Shown here piece after piece: positions 33,473-42,067 of a stretch of DNA of 64,000 bases. Below the pieces are notes generated by a model that had not been told where the DNA came from, did not search any database, and saw only the letters and a list, made by a program, of their open reading frames with translations. Made by a program: the position numbers and the translations under genes. Positions within the stretch are counted from its first letter, which is position 1; every line of letters begins with the position of its first letter. Source of the stretch: Lawsonibacter asaccharolyticus (GTDB taxonomy: Bacteria; Bacillota; Clostridia; Oscillospirales; Oscillospiraceae); assembly GCA_003112755.1 (NCBI GenBank), contig BFBT01000001.1:868001-932000 (forward strand), written 5' to 3'.

Positions 33473-34768
33473 TCAGCCCGCCTGGGTCTGGGCCTCGTCG
33501 TCGGGCAGGAAGAGCACCTGGATCTTGGCCCCCACGCCGGACAGCTTCTCCACCAGGGTCTCGTAGCCCCGCTCGATGTGGTACACCCCGTCGATCTCCG
33601 TGGTGCCCTGGGCAGCCAGACCGGCGATCACCATGGCTGCCCCGGCCCGCAGGTCACAGGCGTGGACCGGCGCGCCGGTCAGGGCGGGGACCCCCTCGAT
33701 GACGGCCACCTTGCCGTCCACCTGGATCTTGGCCCCCATGCGGCGGAACTCGTCCACATAGCGGTAGCGGTTGTCCCACACGCCCTCGGTGAGCACGCTG
33801 GTCCCCTGGGCCAGGCACAGGACCGCGGCGATCTGGGGCTGCATGTCAGTGGGAAAGCCGGGATAGGGCATGGTCTTCACATTGGTGCGGGTGATGGGGC
33901 CGGAGCGGCGGACCAGCACCGCGTCGTCCTGCTCCTCCACATCCACCCCCATCTCCACCAGCTTGGCGCTGATGCAGTCCAGATGCTTGGGGATGACGTT
34001 CTTCACCAGCAGCTCGCCCCCGGCGGCAGCCACCGCGGCCATATAGGTGCCCGCCTCGATCTGGTCGGGGATGATGGAGTAGGAGCCGCCCCGCAGGCGC
34101 TGGACGCCCCGCACCTTGATGACGTCGGTGCCGGCGCCCATGATGTCGGCCCCCATGGAGTTGAGGAAGTTGGCCAGGTCCACGATATGGGGCTCCTTGG
34201 CGGCGTTCTCGATAACGGTCATGCCCTCCGCCAGGGCGGCGGCCAGCATGATGTTCATAGTGGCGCCCACGGAGACGATGTCCAGATAGACCTGCCCGCC
34301 GGCCAGGCAGCCCCGGCCGGGGACCTGGGCATAGATCAGGCCGTTGCGCACGTCCACCTCGGCCCCCATGGCCACAAAGCCCTTGATGTGCTGGTCGATG
34401 GGCCGTCCGCCCAGATTGCACCCGCCGGGCAGGGGCACCTCTGCCCAGCCGAAGCGGCCCAGCAGGGCCCCCACCAGATAATAGCTGGCTCGGATCTTCC
34501 GGGCCAGCTCATAGGGGACCTGACGGTTCCGAATGTGGGAACAGTCGATCTCCACCGTGGTGCGGTTGATGGTGCGCACGTCCGCCCCCAGCTCCCGGAG
34601 GATCTGGAGGATCAGGGTCACATCGCTGATCTGGGGAACATTTTCAATGCGGCAGACCCCGTCCACCAGCAGGGCGGCGGGGATGATGGCGACAGCGGCG
34701 TTCTTGGCTCCGCTGATCTCAATGGTTCCATGGAGCGGATGTCCGCCCTCAATCAAATATTTGGTCAA
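33473..34768 (-). CDS. murA: UDP-N-acetylglucosamine 1-carboxyvinyltransferase (MurA)
   Basis: The 431-aa enzyme performs the first committed step of peptidoglycan synthesis, adding enolpyruvate to UDP-GlcNAc. It starts YLIEGGHPLHGTIEISGAKNAAVAI, has LPGGCNLGGRPIDQHIKGF with the catalytic, fosfomycin-binding Cys (about 117), and late GVWDNRYRYVDEFRRMGA and DLRAGAAMVIAGL. TTG 34768 is taken as start because GAGG lies 8 bases upstream and homologues begin here; a longer TTG-started frame to 34816 is possible. Paralogy (MurAA or MurAB) cannot be settled. Confidence 0.95.
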   Translation of the reverse strand: MTKYLIEGGHPLHGTIEISGAKNAAVAIIPAALLVDGVCRIENVPQISDVTLILQILRELGADVRTINRTTVEIDCSHIRNRQVPYELARKIRASYYLVGALLGRFGWAEVPLPGGCNLGGRPIDQHIKGFVAMGAEVDVRNGLIYAQVPGRGCLAGGQVYLDIVSVGATMNIMLAAALAEGMTVIENAAKEPHIVDLANFLNSMGADIMGAGTDVIKVRGVQRLRGGSYSIIPDQIEAGTYMAAVAAAGGELLVKNVIPKHLDCISAKLVEMGVDVEEQDDAVLVRRSGPITRTNVKTMPYPGFPTDMQPQIAAVLCLAQGTSVLTEGVWDNRYRYVDEFRRMGAKIQVDGKVAVIEGVPALTGAPVHACDLRAGAAMVIAGLAAQGTTEIDGVYHIERGYETLVEKLSGVGAKIQVLFLPDDEAQTQAG

Positions 34769-34965
34769 AGCTGCACCCTCTTCAAACGTAATGAGGTCCT
34801 TATGTCTATACGGCAAAATGCCATAAGTAGTCCAAACAGGTCCCGCCTGTGGGCGGTCTGATACAACTATATTGTAACACTATTATATCCAAAAGGCAAA
34901 TAAAATTACATTTGCGTGAAAAGTGTGTAAAATCGGTCCAAAGGCCGGAAACATTTTCCCGATTC

Positions 34966-36210
34966 TTAAACAGAATCCACAAAGGGACCATCCTGGCTGC
35001 CGGAAAAGCGGGCCCTGGCCCGGGGGAGCAGCTGGTCCAGGCTGGACTCCTCCTGCCGCTCCAGCAGGTCGCCGATGAGCTGATTGGACACCAGAAAGCC
35101 CTTGGGCGTCAGCCGCCACCGGCCGCCGGCCTGCTCCGCCCAGCCCTGGGCCTGGAACTGGCGGAGCCGGGTCTCCAGGGGGGCAAAGTCCATGAAATAG
35201 GCGCTGCGGTACTCCCACTCCTCGACGCCCTGGGCGGTACGCAGCCGGAGCATCAGGTACTCGCCCCCCCGCTCCCGCTGGGGGATGAGCTCCTCGCTGT
35301 CGATGATCTCCCCGCCCTTGAGCACGCCGTCGATGTACCGGTCCAGGTCCCGGACAAAGGAGTACCGCCGCCCGCCGAAGTCGGAGTGGGCGCCGGGGCC
35401 GAAGCCGATATAGGGCCGGGTGAGCCAGTAGCGCAGATTGTGCCGGGACTCATAGCCCGGCTTGGCGAAGTTGGAGATCTCATACTGGGGGTAGCCGGCC
35501 CGCTCCAGCCGGCCCACGGTCCAGAGGTACAGGTCTGCCTGCTGGTCGTCGTCGGGCAGGATCTCCCCCTCCGCCGCCCGGCGGGCCAGAGGGGTGCCCT
35601 CCTCCACCTTCAGTCCGTAGCAGGACAGGTGCTGGGGGATCAGGGACAGGGCGTGCTCCACCGTAGCCTTCCAGCTGTCCATGGTTTGGCCGGGCAGGCC
35701 GTAGATCAGATCCAGAGAGATGTTGTTCAGCTTGGCCTTCCGGGCGGCCGCCACCGCCTCGTCCACCTGTCGGACGGTGTGGGGGCGGTGGACGGACTCC
35801 AGCTCCTGGGGGCAGCCGGACTGCATCCCCAGGGACAGGCGGTTGACCCCCGCCTTCCGCAGGCGGCGCAGGGCACGCAGGTCCATGCTGTCAGGGTTTG
35901 CCTCCACCGTGATCTCTGCGTCCTTCTCCACCTGAAAAAGCTTGCTCAGGACGGAGAGCAGCTCCTGGATGCGCCGGGCCCCGTACCAGCTGGGGGTGCC
36001 CCCGCCGAAATAGATGGTGTCTACCGGGATGCCCTGGGCCAGGGGCGCAGTCTCCCGGATGTGGGCCAGCAGCGCCTTCTGATAGGCGTCCATCCGGTCC
36101 TCCCGCCCCGCCAGGGAGTAGAAGTCGCAGTAGTCGCACTTGCTCCGGCAGAAGGGGATATGGATGTAAATGCCCAGCTTGTCCGCCTGTCCGGTCTGTC
36201 TCTGTCTCAT
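34966..36210 (-). CDS. hemW: Radical SAM heme chaperone HemW (HemN-like)
   Basis: The 414-aa protein has the cluster motif YIHIPFCRSKCDYCDFYSLAG (about 14-34), TIYFGGGTPSWYG, EANPDSMDLRALRRLRKAGVNRLSLGMQS, ISLDLIYGLPGQT and YEISNFAKPGYESRHNLRYW, all typical of HemW. The first cysteine region is CX3CX2C without the extra Cys and N-terminal segment of true HemN oxidases, so heme chaperone activity is the better call than coproporphyrinogen oxidation. It is transcribed alone on the minus strand. Confidence 0.93.
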   Translation of the reverse strand: MRQRQTGQADKLGIYIHIPFCRSKCDYCDFYSLAGREDRMDAYQKALLAHIRETAPLAQGIPVDTIYFGGGTPSWYGARRIQELLSVLSKLFQVEKDAEITVEANPDSMDLRALRRLRKAGVNRLSLGMQSGCPQELESVHRPHTVRQVDEAVAAARKAKLNNISLDLIYGLPGQTMDSWKATVEHALSLIPQHLSCYGLKVEEGTPLARRAAEGEILPDDDQQADLYLWTVGRLERAGYPQYEISNFAKPGYESRHNLRYWLTRPYIGFGPGAHSDFGGRRYSFVRDLDRYIDGVLKGGEIIDSEELIPQRERGGEYLMLRLRTAQGVEEWEYRSAYFMDFAPLETRLRQFQAQGWAEQAGGRWRLTPKGFLVSNQLIGDLLERQEESSLDQLLPRARARFSGSQDGPFVDSV

Positions 36211-36368
36211 GGGGCCGCCCTCCTTATGATCTCAAAGGTATTATAGCGGAGCTGAGCCCAGTTGCAAGGGGCAGGCAGAAATTTTGTGGACCCGGACAGG
36301 GCAGGCGGCGGAAGGGAGGGCACTTTTTCATCAAATATGCCCCGCCGCCGGGGCTGGCATGAAAGGGC

Positions 36369-36392
36369 GGTCCCGCCCTGCGGGGCGGGACC
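36369..36392. repeat. GC-rich hairpin in the gap 36211-36582
   Basis: GGTCCCGCCC / GGGCGGGACC form a 10-bp stem with a TGCG loop, followed on the plus strand by CTTTT. It could terminate read-through ahead of the XRE promoter. Apart from this and the operator block at 36498-36555, the gap shows nothing gene-like. Confidence 0.45.
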
Positions 36393-36497
36393 CTTTTGGG
36401 AGCATCCTGCGGATGGAGGCGGGCGGGGCAAGCTCTTCCCTCCTCCGCCCCAGAAGTGCTCCAAGATCTGGTCCCCAGAAAAAAGAAGGGCAAAATA

Positions 36498-36555
36498 GTA
36501 AAGCCTGCTTGACACAAAATGTAAAGCGTGCTATACTCTAGATGTAAAGCAAGCT
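36498..36555 (+). promoter_or_regulatory. Promoter with three 23-bp-phased GTAAAGCNNGCT operators
   Basis: TTGACA (36509-36514), 17-base spacer and TATACT (36532-36537) form a strong sigma-A promoter. GTAAAGCNNGCT occurs at 36498, 36521 and 36544, exactly 23 bases apart, covering the -35 edge, the spacer and the start region. Each has an AGC-NN-GCT core dyad. The obvious ligand is the XRE repressor encoded 28 bases downstream. Confidence 0.85.
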
Positions 36556-36582
36556 AAACATTTTTGCGTGAGGAGGACCGCC

Positions 36583-36786
36583 GTGAAAAACCGCATCGCT
36601 CAGCTCCGAAAGGAGCGGCGCATCACCCAGGAGGAGCTGGCCGACGCTGTGGAGGTCACCCGGCAGACCATCATCTCCCTGGAAAACGGGCGCTACAACG
36701 CCTCGCTGCTGCTGGCCCACAAGATCGCCAAATATTTCGGGAGCTCCATTGAGGAGATATTTCTGTTCGAGGAGGAAGAGACATGA
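36583..36786 (+). CDS. Small XRE-family repressor (single HTH)
   Basis: The 67-aa protein is a bare [41 protein letters not shown] and a C-terminal helix with [17 protein letters not shown]. It belongs to the small YgzD/YozG-like XRE repressors that lead operons of membrane proteins. The start is GTG 36583 with GAGGAGG 6 bases upstream; a GTG at 36568 overlaps that site. It overlaps the next gene by 4 bases (ATGA), so regulator and membrane protein are co-translated. Self-repression through the phased operators is likely. Confidence 0.93.
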   Translation: MKNRIAQLRKERRITQEELADAVEVTRQTIISLENGRYNASLLLAHKIAKYFGSSIEEIFLFEEEET

Positions 36787-37196
36787 AGAAGCTGAAACCG
36801 ATCCTGCTCGCCGCCGCCGCGCTGGGCGGGCTGGCCCTGATGGCGGCGGCCGCCCTGCTGGATCTGCCCGGCGGGATCACCGGCCTGATGTGCGGCATGG
36901 GCGGAGCCCTGCTGGGCCTGGGGGGCTCCAGCGTGATCATGGGCGCCGTGGAGCGGCACATGTCCCCCCAGGAGCGGAAGGAGCTCCAGCGCAGCGAGAC
37001 CGACGAGCGCAACATCGCCATCCGGGAGAAGGCCGCTCAGTCCAGCTGGTACTGGACCCTGTACCTGCTGTGGGTCCCCTTTGTGATCTCTCTGGTGCGG
37101 GAGGAGACGCTTTGGATCCTTCTCTCCTCCGCCGTAACGGTCCTCCACTGCGTCTTTTATATGGTCAATATGGGCCGCTGGGCCAAAAAGCTGTAA
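36783..37196 (+). CDS. Membrane protein, DUF2178-like, first of three related proteins
   Basis: The 137-aa protein has four predicted membrane segments in two hairpins: [20 protein letters not shown] and [20 protein letters not shown], then [14 protein letters not shown] and a last helix near [16 protein letters not shown]. The loop between pairs holds the motif [15 protein letters not shown] (about 70-85). DUF2178-type proteins of this kind are encoded after small XRE regulators in many Firmicutes. Function is unknown. The motif recurs in the next two proteins. Confidence 0.75.
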   Translation: MKKLKPILLAAAALGGLALMAAAALLDLPGGITGLMCGMGGALLGLGGSSVIMGAVERHMSPQERKELQRSETDERNIAIREKAAQSSWYWTLYLLWVPFVISLVREETLWILLSSAVTVLHCVFYMVNMGRWAKKL

Positions 37197-37208
37197 GGAG
37201 GAAAAATC

Positions 37209-37670
37209 ATGCTCATAAAAACGACCGGACGGGGCCCTGACTATGGAAAAAATCTGATCCAGCGCCGCTGGGCATTCCTCGCCCTCCTGGCGGTGGGCGC
37301 GACGGGCCTGGTGTGCTATTTCTTCCTGGTGCCCGGCAGCGGCATCAGCGGCCACGCCCGAGGCTTTTATCTGGGGGGCGCCAGCGGCATCACCGGCGCC
37401 GCACTGGCCAACCTGCTGCGCAACGAGTGGATGCTCCGCCACCCGGAGCGGTGGAAAAAGGCCAGGATTCAGGAGACCGACGAGCGCAGCCAGCGTCTCA
37501 CCGCCCAGGCGGCCCAGCTGGCGGGGGTGGCGACATTTTTTCTCCAGGCCCTGGCCGCCTTTGTCCTGGTGGCAGTGGACCCGATGCTGGTGAAGGTGCT
37601 GCTGGGCTCCATGCTGGCCTACATCCTGTTCTTCCTCGGCGCCCGGGCCGCCCTGGCCCGGCGGCGGTGA
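37209..37670 (+). CDS. Membrane protein, second of three related proteins
   Basis: The 153-aa protein again shows two membrane hairpins: AFLALLAVGATGLVCYFFLV and a Gly-rich second helix, then ATFFLQALAAFVLVAV and VLLGSMLAYILFFLGARA. The central loop carries QETDERSQRLTAQAAQ, matching the DER(N/S) motif of the upstream protein. GTAAGGAGG precedes it, 12 bases after the previous stop. I do not recognise a named family beyond resemblance to DUF2178-like proteins. Confidence 0.7.
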   Translation: MLIKTTGRGPDYGKNLIQRRWAFLALLAVGATGLVCYFFLVPGSGISGHARGFYLGGASGITGAALANLLRNEWMLRHPERWKKARIQETDERSQRLTAQAAQLAGVATFFLQALAAFVLVAVDPMLVKVLLGSMLAYILFFLGARAALARRR

Positions 37671-37699
37671 GAACTTTATCCCGGAAAGGAGGAAGCCCT

Positions 37700-38446
37700 G
37701 TGTCCCATCCAAACCCAATCCCACCCATGACGGAGGAGGAGCGCGCCGCCTTCCGGTCCTTCCTGCTCCGCCGCTACGTCCTCAGCATCCTGGCCCTGGT
37801 CCTGGGCATCGCCGGGGCGGTGCTGCTCCTCCGCCGGGGTGTTGACGGGCCGCCCCTGATGGAGGCCGTCTGGGTCTGCCTGTTTGTCCTCTCCGGCGGG
37901 ACCGCCGTGCTGGGGGGCAGGGCCTGGGGCCGGTATCAGACTCTGCTCACAGAGCCGGAGGCCATGGAGCGGACCTGGCAGGCCCGCAGAGCCGGCCCCC
38001 AGACGGAGGCCGACCAGTCCTACCGCCGTGATGTGAGCCGGTCGGGCCGTCTGGGCCTCCTGCTCCTGGCCGCCGCCCTGCTGCTCCTGCTCCTGGGCAT
38101 TCCCCTTCAGGCCCAACTCACCGGGAGGGCGGCGGATGTGTATGGCCAGGTGATCTTCTGCCTGTTTCTGGTCGGCTTCAGCATGATGGCGGAGAGCTGG
38201 CACACCCTCGCCCGGCCGGAGGAGCTGCGCTCCGCCCGGGTGGCCCGCGACGACGAGCGCAGCCAGGAGATCGAGCTCCGGGCCGTGTGGAAGGCTGCCC
38301 GGGCTACCCAGACCGCCCTGTTCCTCGGTCTCCTGGCGGCCGGATGGCTCGGCTGGTCGGATGTGTCCCTGACCCTGTCCATCGTGCTGTTTTTCTACTT
38401 TTCCGCTCTGGCCGTCTTCCGCGCCCGGCTGTCCAAGCGGATGTGA
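37700..38446 (+). CDS. Membrane protein, third of three related proteins
   Basis: The 248-aa protein starts at GTG 37700 (GGAGG 7 bases upstream). It has about six membrane segments: LSILALVLGIAGAVLLL, AVWVCLFVLSGGTAVLGG, GLLLLAAALLLLLLGIPL, VIFCLFLVGFSMMAES, and two after the loop VARDDERSQEIELRAVW. That loop repeats the DER(N/S) motif of the two upstream proteins, so the three look like diverged paralogues. Role unknown; operon context suggests a small-regulator-controlled envelope function. Confidence 0.7.
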   Translation: MSHPNPIPPMTEEERAAFRSFLLRRYVLSILALVLGIAGAVLLLRRGVDGPPLMEAVWVCLFVLSGGTAVLGGRAWGRYQTLLTEPEAMERTWQARRAGPQTEADQSYRRDVSRSGRLGLLLLAAALLLLLLGIPLQAQLTGRAADVYGQVIFCLFLVGFSMMAESWHTLARPEELRSARVARDDERSQEIELRAVWKAARATQTALFLGLLAAGWLGWSDVSLTLSIVLFFYFSALAVFRARLSKRM

Positions 38447-38456
38447 GGGTGGCGGG

Positions 38457-39389
38457 ATGGAACAGATACAGAGGAAGACCCGCCGCCTGGAGCTGGTCCT
38501 GGGGCCGGAGGACGGGGGCGTCAAGGTGGACACCCTGCTGCGGCGGAGGCTGCACCTGTCCGGCACGGTGATCCGCCGGATCAAGTGGCTCCCCGACGGC
38601 ATCCTGGTGGACGGGGCCCGGGTGAATACCGCCTTCCGCCCCCGGGAGGGACAGACTCTGTCCGTCCGCCTGTCCGACCCGGAGCGGCGCAGCGGCATCC
38701 TGCCCGCCCCGGGTCCCCTGGATATCGTGTACGAGGACGGGGACCTGCTGATCCTGAACAAGGCCCCGGGGGTTCCGGTCCACCCCGGCCCCGGACATTT
38801 TAATGATACGATAGGTAATTTTTTGCTGAATTATTACAATTCGGAGGGAATTGAAGGAGATTTCCACCCCGTCCACCGGCTGGACCGGGGGACCTCCGGG
38901 CTGATGGCAGTGGCCAAGCACCCCCACGCCCAGGAGGTGCTGAAGGGGCAGCTCCACACCCCCGCCTTCCGCCGTGTCTATCTGGCGGTGTGCGACGGCG
39001 GGCCTCAGCCCCCCTCCGGTGTGGTAGACGCCCCGCTGGGGCCCCGGGAGGGCTCCCTGGTGGAGCAGATGGTCCGCCACGACGGCAAGGACGCCCGCAC
39101 ACGGTATGAGACCCTGTCCCGCTCCGGGGGGCGTTCCCTGGTCCGTCTGGAGCTGGACACCGGGCGCACCCACCAGATCCGGGTCCACATGGCCTCTCTG
39201 GGCTGCCCCTTGACAGGAGATTTCCTTTACGGGTACGAGGACCGTTCCCTGATCTCCCGCCCTGCCCTCCACTCCGCCCAGCTGTCCCTCCGGCAGCCCG
39301 TCACTGGGCAGGAGCTGTCCTTTACCCTCCCCCTTCCGGAGGATATGGCGCGCCTGCTGACCCATCAGAAAGGAGAGAAGGAGCCGTGA
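38457..39389 (+). CDS. RluA-family pseudouridine synthase
   Basis: The 310-aa enzyme has an S4-like N-terminal RNA-binding part (VDTLLRRRLHLSGTVIRRIK to VNTAFRPREGQTLSV) and the catalytic RluA domain: ILNKAPGVPVHPGPGHFNDT, the active-site Asp in HRLDRGTSGLMAVAKHP (about 145), VYLAVCDGG and ELDTGRTHQIRVHMASLGCPL. It makes pseudouridine in rRNA (RluD/YlyB-like); the exact site is not deducible. It lies 10 bases after the membrane-protein operon and overlaps the next gene. Confidence 0.94.
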   Translation: MEQIQRKTRRLELVLGPEDGGVKVDTLLRRRLHLSGTVIRRIKWLPDGILVDGARVNTAFRPREGQTLSVRLSDPERRSGILPAPGPLDIVYEDGDLLILNKAPGVPVHPGPGHFNDTIGNFLLNYYNSEGIEGDFHPVHRLDRGTSGLMAVAKHPHAQEVLKGQLHTPAFRRVYLAVCDGGPQPPSGVVDAPLGPREGSLVEQMVRHDGKDARTRYETLSRSGGRSLVRLELDTGRTHQIRVHMASLGCPLTGDFLYGYEDRSLISRPALHSAQLSLRQPVTGQELSFTLPLPEDMARLLTHQKGEKEP

Positions 39390-40009
39390 ATGTGATCCGG
39401 CGCTGGATCACCCAGCCCAACGCCCTGCTCCGGGCGGCAGCTTTGTTCGGGGCAGGCATGGCCCTGACGCTGGCGGCGGCCTGCCTCAGCTGGCCTCTGC
39501 TCCCAGAGGGGCTCCTGAAAAACGCCAATCCCCTGTGGAACTGGGCGGTCTCCTCCCGCCCCCTTGTGGGCGGGCTCCAGATCTTCGGGTTCAACCTGAT
39601 CTTTGCCTGCGTCCTCGTGGGGGCCAACCTCTTCGCCAGGGGACCGCAGGGGGGTCCCCTGATCCCCTGCGGCTACTCCTGTCTCCTCCTGCTGTTCCTG
39701 CTCTATGGGCTGATGGTGGGCACCTGGTCCTTCCAAATGGGCGGAGAAGCGCCCCCTTTCGCGGCCCGGCTGCTGCGCATGCTCCATATCAGCGAGGCCT
39801 CCGGCATGGTGGAGATGTCCGCCTTCTGCTGCATCGCCTCGGGAACGGCGGACATCTTTTTCGTCCAGACCCTGGGGGGCCGGACCACCGCCGGACGGCT
39901 GCGGGATATCCGCCTGTCCCGTCAGGATGGGCTGGTCCTTGCTTTGGGCTTCCTGCTCCTGTTCGCCGCCGCCATGATCGAGGCGGCCAGCATCCTCCGC
40001 CTGACCTGA
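39386..40009 (+). CDS. Integral membrane protein, possibly SpoIIM/DUF95-like
   Basis: The 207-aa protein has about five hydrophobic segments (ALFGAGMALTLAAACLSW, IFGFNLIFACVLVGANLF, YSCLLLLFLLYGLMVG, MVEMSAFCCIASGTADI and LALGFLLLFAAAMIEA). The GMVEMSAF segment and the last-helix MIEAASI recall the glutamate-containing helices of SpoIIM-type proteins, but the match is by eye and weak. The GTG at 39386 overlaps the upstream stop; a second GTG at 39392 has a better-spaced AAGGAG. It is probably the last gene of the upstream transcript. Confidence 0.6.
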   Translation: MNVIRRWITQPNALLRAAALFGAGMALTLAAACLSWPLLPEGLLKNANPLWNWAVSSRPLVGGLQIFGFNLIFACVLVGANLFARGPQGGPLIPCGYSCLLLLFLLYGLMVGTWSFQMGGEAPPFAARLLRMLHISEASGMVEMSAFCCIASGTADIFFVQTLGGRTTAGRLRDIRLSRQDGLVLALGFLLLFAAAMIEAASILRLT

Positions 40010-40017
40010 ACACAGGG

Positions 40018-40055
40018 CCCGGGATCAAAAATGATTCCGGGCCCCTCCCTTTTAC
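40018..40055 (+). terminator. Terminator after the membrane-protein gene
   Basis: GGGCCCGGGATC and GATTCCGGGCCC pair with one mismatch around an AAAAAT loop, followed by CTCCCTTTTACCCTTT, just after the stop at 40009. Confidence 0.7.
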
Positions 40056-40162
40056 CCTTTAGACTGATTTTGGGTATAAATAACCTCCCTATTACAATGT
40101 ATTTACGGTTGAAGGCACGGCAGCCAGCCGTGTCTTTTTCCGCATCGTTGCCTAAGCTGTTA

Positions 40163-40242
40163 GAATGAGAGAGTCTTGGCCTGATGTATACCTCCAAGGA
40201 CCAGCGCGTCCGTGACGAAGTCCGTCAGCCGGCCTCTCATTC
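40163..40242 (+). ncRNA. Candidate bridge RNA region of the IS110 element
   Basis: In the 5' non-coding end of the element GAATGAGAG (40163-40171) can pair with CTCTCATTC (40234-40242), enclosing two smaller stem-loops: CTTGG/CCAAG (40175-40179, 40194-40198) with a 14-base loop, and TGACG/CGTCA (40213-40217, 40223-40227). IS110 elements are known to encode a bridge RNA in this position whose two loops specify target and donor DNA. Assignment here rests on position and foldability only; the true RNA is probably longer on both sides. Confidence 0.5.
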
Positions 40243-40364
40243 GCAGCGTTCGATTTATGCAGGTTGAGCCACCTCCTTGGTGCGCCCGTGTCATCAAATA
40301 GATTGGATCGGCAATGGTGGAATGGCTGGTCGCCAAAACAAATCCATGATGAGGAGCGATCAAT

Positions 40365-41576
40365 ATGAACAATGTGGCAGGGATCGATGTTTCCAAAGGA
40401 AAGAGCATGGTATCCGTTCTCCGCCCTTTTGGAGAAGTGGTAGCAAAACCATTTTCTATTGGTCACACCGGCAGTGAACTCAAGGAGCTGGCAGACTACT
40501 TGAAAAGCCTGGACGGTGAGACACGAGTAGTCATGGAGCATACCGGACGGTACTATGAGCCGGTAGCCCGTTTTCTTCATGAGGAGGGCGTCTTTGTCAG
40601 CGCAGTCAATCCGAAGCTTATCAAAGACTACGGGAACAACACCCTGCGAAAAGTGAAAACAGACAAGGCAGATGCCCGGAAGATTGCCCGCTATGGGCTT
40701 GACAACTGGGCAGAATTGCGCCAACATACACCCATGGATACGATTCGAATGCAACTGAAAACGCTGAACCGGCAGCAGAGTCTATACGCTAAGACTAAGA
40801 CGATGATGAAAAACAACCTCATCGCCCTTCTTGACCAGACCTATCCCGGCGTCAACGCCCTATTTGACAGCCCTGTCCGTGAGGACGGCAGCCAGAAGTG
40901 GGTGGACTTTGCCACGGCCTTTTGGCATGTGGACTGTGTGCGAAACATGAGCCTCACTGCCTTTGCCGAGCGTTACCGTAAGTGGTGTAAACGGCATGGC
41001 TACAACTTCAGCCAGAGCAAAGCCGTTGAGGTCCACACCGGAGCACAGGACCTGATTGCCATGCTCCCCAAGGACGCTCTGACCAAAACCATGGTCCGGC
41101 AGGCCATTGATGCGCTGAACGCCGTCTCTGCCTCTCTGGAACGGCTCAAGGCTGAAATGCAGGCCCTGGCAGCCCAGCTCCCGGAATACCCTGTGGTCAT
41201 GGCCATGCACGGTGTAGGCGATTCTCTCGGCCCTCAGCTTATGGCGGAGCTTGGGGATGTGGCCCGGTTTACCCACCGAAACGCCATTACCGCTTTTGCG
41301 GGCGTTGACCCTGGCGCTGACCAGTCCGGCACTCACGAGGCTAAGAGCACAAGGGTTTCCAAAAGCGGGCCGCCGGAGCTGCGCCGCGCCTTATTCCTGG
41401 TTATGGACTGCCTACTGAAAACACAGCCCCAGGATGACCCGGTATACCGTTTCATGGACAAGAAACGAGCCGAGGGCAAACCCTATCTGGTTTACATGAC
41501 AGCCGGCGCCAACAAGTTCCTGCGCATCTATTATGGCAGAGTAAAAGAATATCTGGCATCTCTGGAGGAAAATTAA
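40365..41576 (+). CDS. IS110-family transposase (RNA-guided recombinase type)
   Basis: The 403-aa protein has the N-terminal DEDD RuvC-like domain (GIDVSKGKSMVSVL with the first Asp, VVMEHTGRYYEPVARFL with Glu, VKTDKADARKIARYG with the two Asp) and the C-terminal Transposase_20 domain (MAMHGVGDSLGPQLMAELGD, FAGVDPGADQSGTHEA, TRVSKSGPPELRRALF with the nucleophilic Ser region). Both halves are intact and length is normal, so the element may still be active. The ATG follows GAGGAGCGATCAAT. No terminal inverted repeats were seen, favouring the IS110 over the IS1111 subgroup. Confidence 0.96.
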   Translation: MNNVAGIDVSKGKSMVSVLRPFGEVVAKPFSIGHTGSELKELADYLKSLDGETRVVMEHTGRYYEPVARFLHEEGVFVSAVNPKLIKDYGNNTLRKVKTDKADARKIARYGLDNWAELRQHTPMDTIRMQLKTLNRQQSLYAKTKTMMKNNLIALLDQTYPGVNALFDSPVREDGSQKWVDFATAFWHVDCVRNMSLTAFAERYRKWCKRHGYNFSQSKAVEVHTGAQDLIAMLPKDALTKTMVRQAIDALNAVSASLERLKAEMQALAAQLPEYPVVMAMHGVGDSLGPQLMAELGDVARFTHRNAITAFAGVDPGADQSGTHEAKSTRVSKSGPPELRRALFLVMDCLLKTQPQDDPVYRFMDKKRAEGKPYLVYMTAGANKFLRIYYGRVKEYLASLEEN

Positions 41577-41653
41577 GGAAGTATCCTTCCTTGTAGCAGA
41601 ACCATATTGCCCATACGCTAAAAGCATCTTATGACAGAAAGAGAGCGATTAAG

Positions 41654-42067
41654 ATGTTTTTAGACAATTTATCCACCTCCGTCCTCAAATTATGTGATAC
41701 TCAAAAGCTCAGCTATGAAGCTGCCTCGGAACGATGTGACCTCAGTTCCAGGTACTTTGGCGACATTGCCAGAGGCAAGACTGCGCCCACGATCCTGACG
41801 CTGGAAAAACTCTGCGTTGGCTTTGAACTGACGCCAAATGACCTGTTGATCCCCTCAGAGTTCTGGAGAGAGATGGCCTTCCGCGAACCGATGCCAGTTA
41901 CACACATCCGCTGCTTTCGATACCTCTCTGGCGTGACGGGTTTTCCTGTTTGCCCGCAATGTAGAAGGACTATGGAACGGGAATACCAGTCCTATTGTGA
42001 CCGCTGTGGGCAGTGCCTTGACTGGAACAACTTCTCTAAAGCAACGATTATTCTGCCTCAGAAGTAA
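41654..42067 (+). CDS. Putative HTH protein with C-terminal zinc ribbon
   Basis: The 137-aa protein has an XRE-like N-terminal helix-turn-helix (LSYEAASERCDLSSRYFGD then IARGKTAPTILTLEKLCVGFELTPNDLL) and a C-terminal four-Cys knuckle pair (FPVCPQCRRTMEREY, YCDRCGQCLDW), a probable zinc ribbon. AAAGAGAGCGATTAAG precedes the ATG. It directly follows the IS110 transposase and may be a passenger or a pre-existing accessory gene. No close functional assignment is possible. Base composition is lower in GC than the core genes. Confidence 0.65.
   Translation: MFLDNLSTSVLKLCDTQKLSYEAASERCDLSSRYFGDIARGKTAPTILTLEKLCVGFELTPNDLLIPSEFWREMAFREPMPVTHIRCFRYLSGVTGFPVCPQCRRTMEREYQSYCDRCGQCLDWNNFSKATIILPQK

Larger units (their letters stand above)
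40140..41640 (+). mobile_element. IS110-family insertion sequence (ends approximate)
   Basis: A full-length IS110-type transposase gene is preceded by about 220 bases of structured non-coding DNA and followed by about 75 bases before the next gene. IS110 elements have no clear terminal inverted repeats and make no or minimal target duplication, so the ends cannot be fixed from one copy; the limits given are estimates. Neighbours at 41-43 kb are lower in GC than the chromosome, consistent with an insertion hot spot. Confidence 0.7.
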
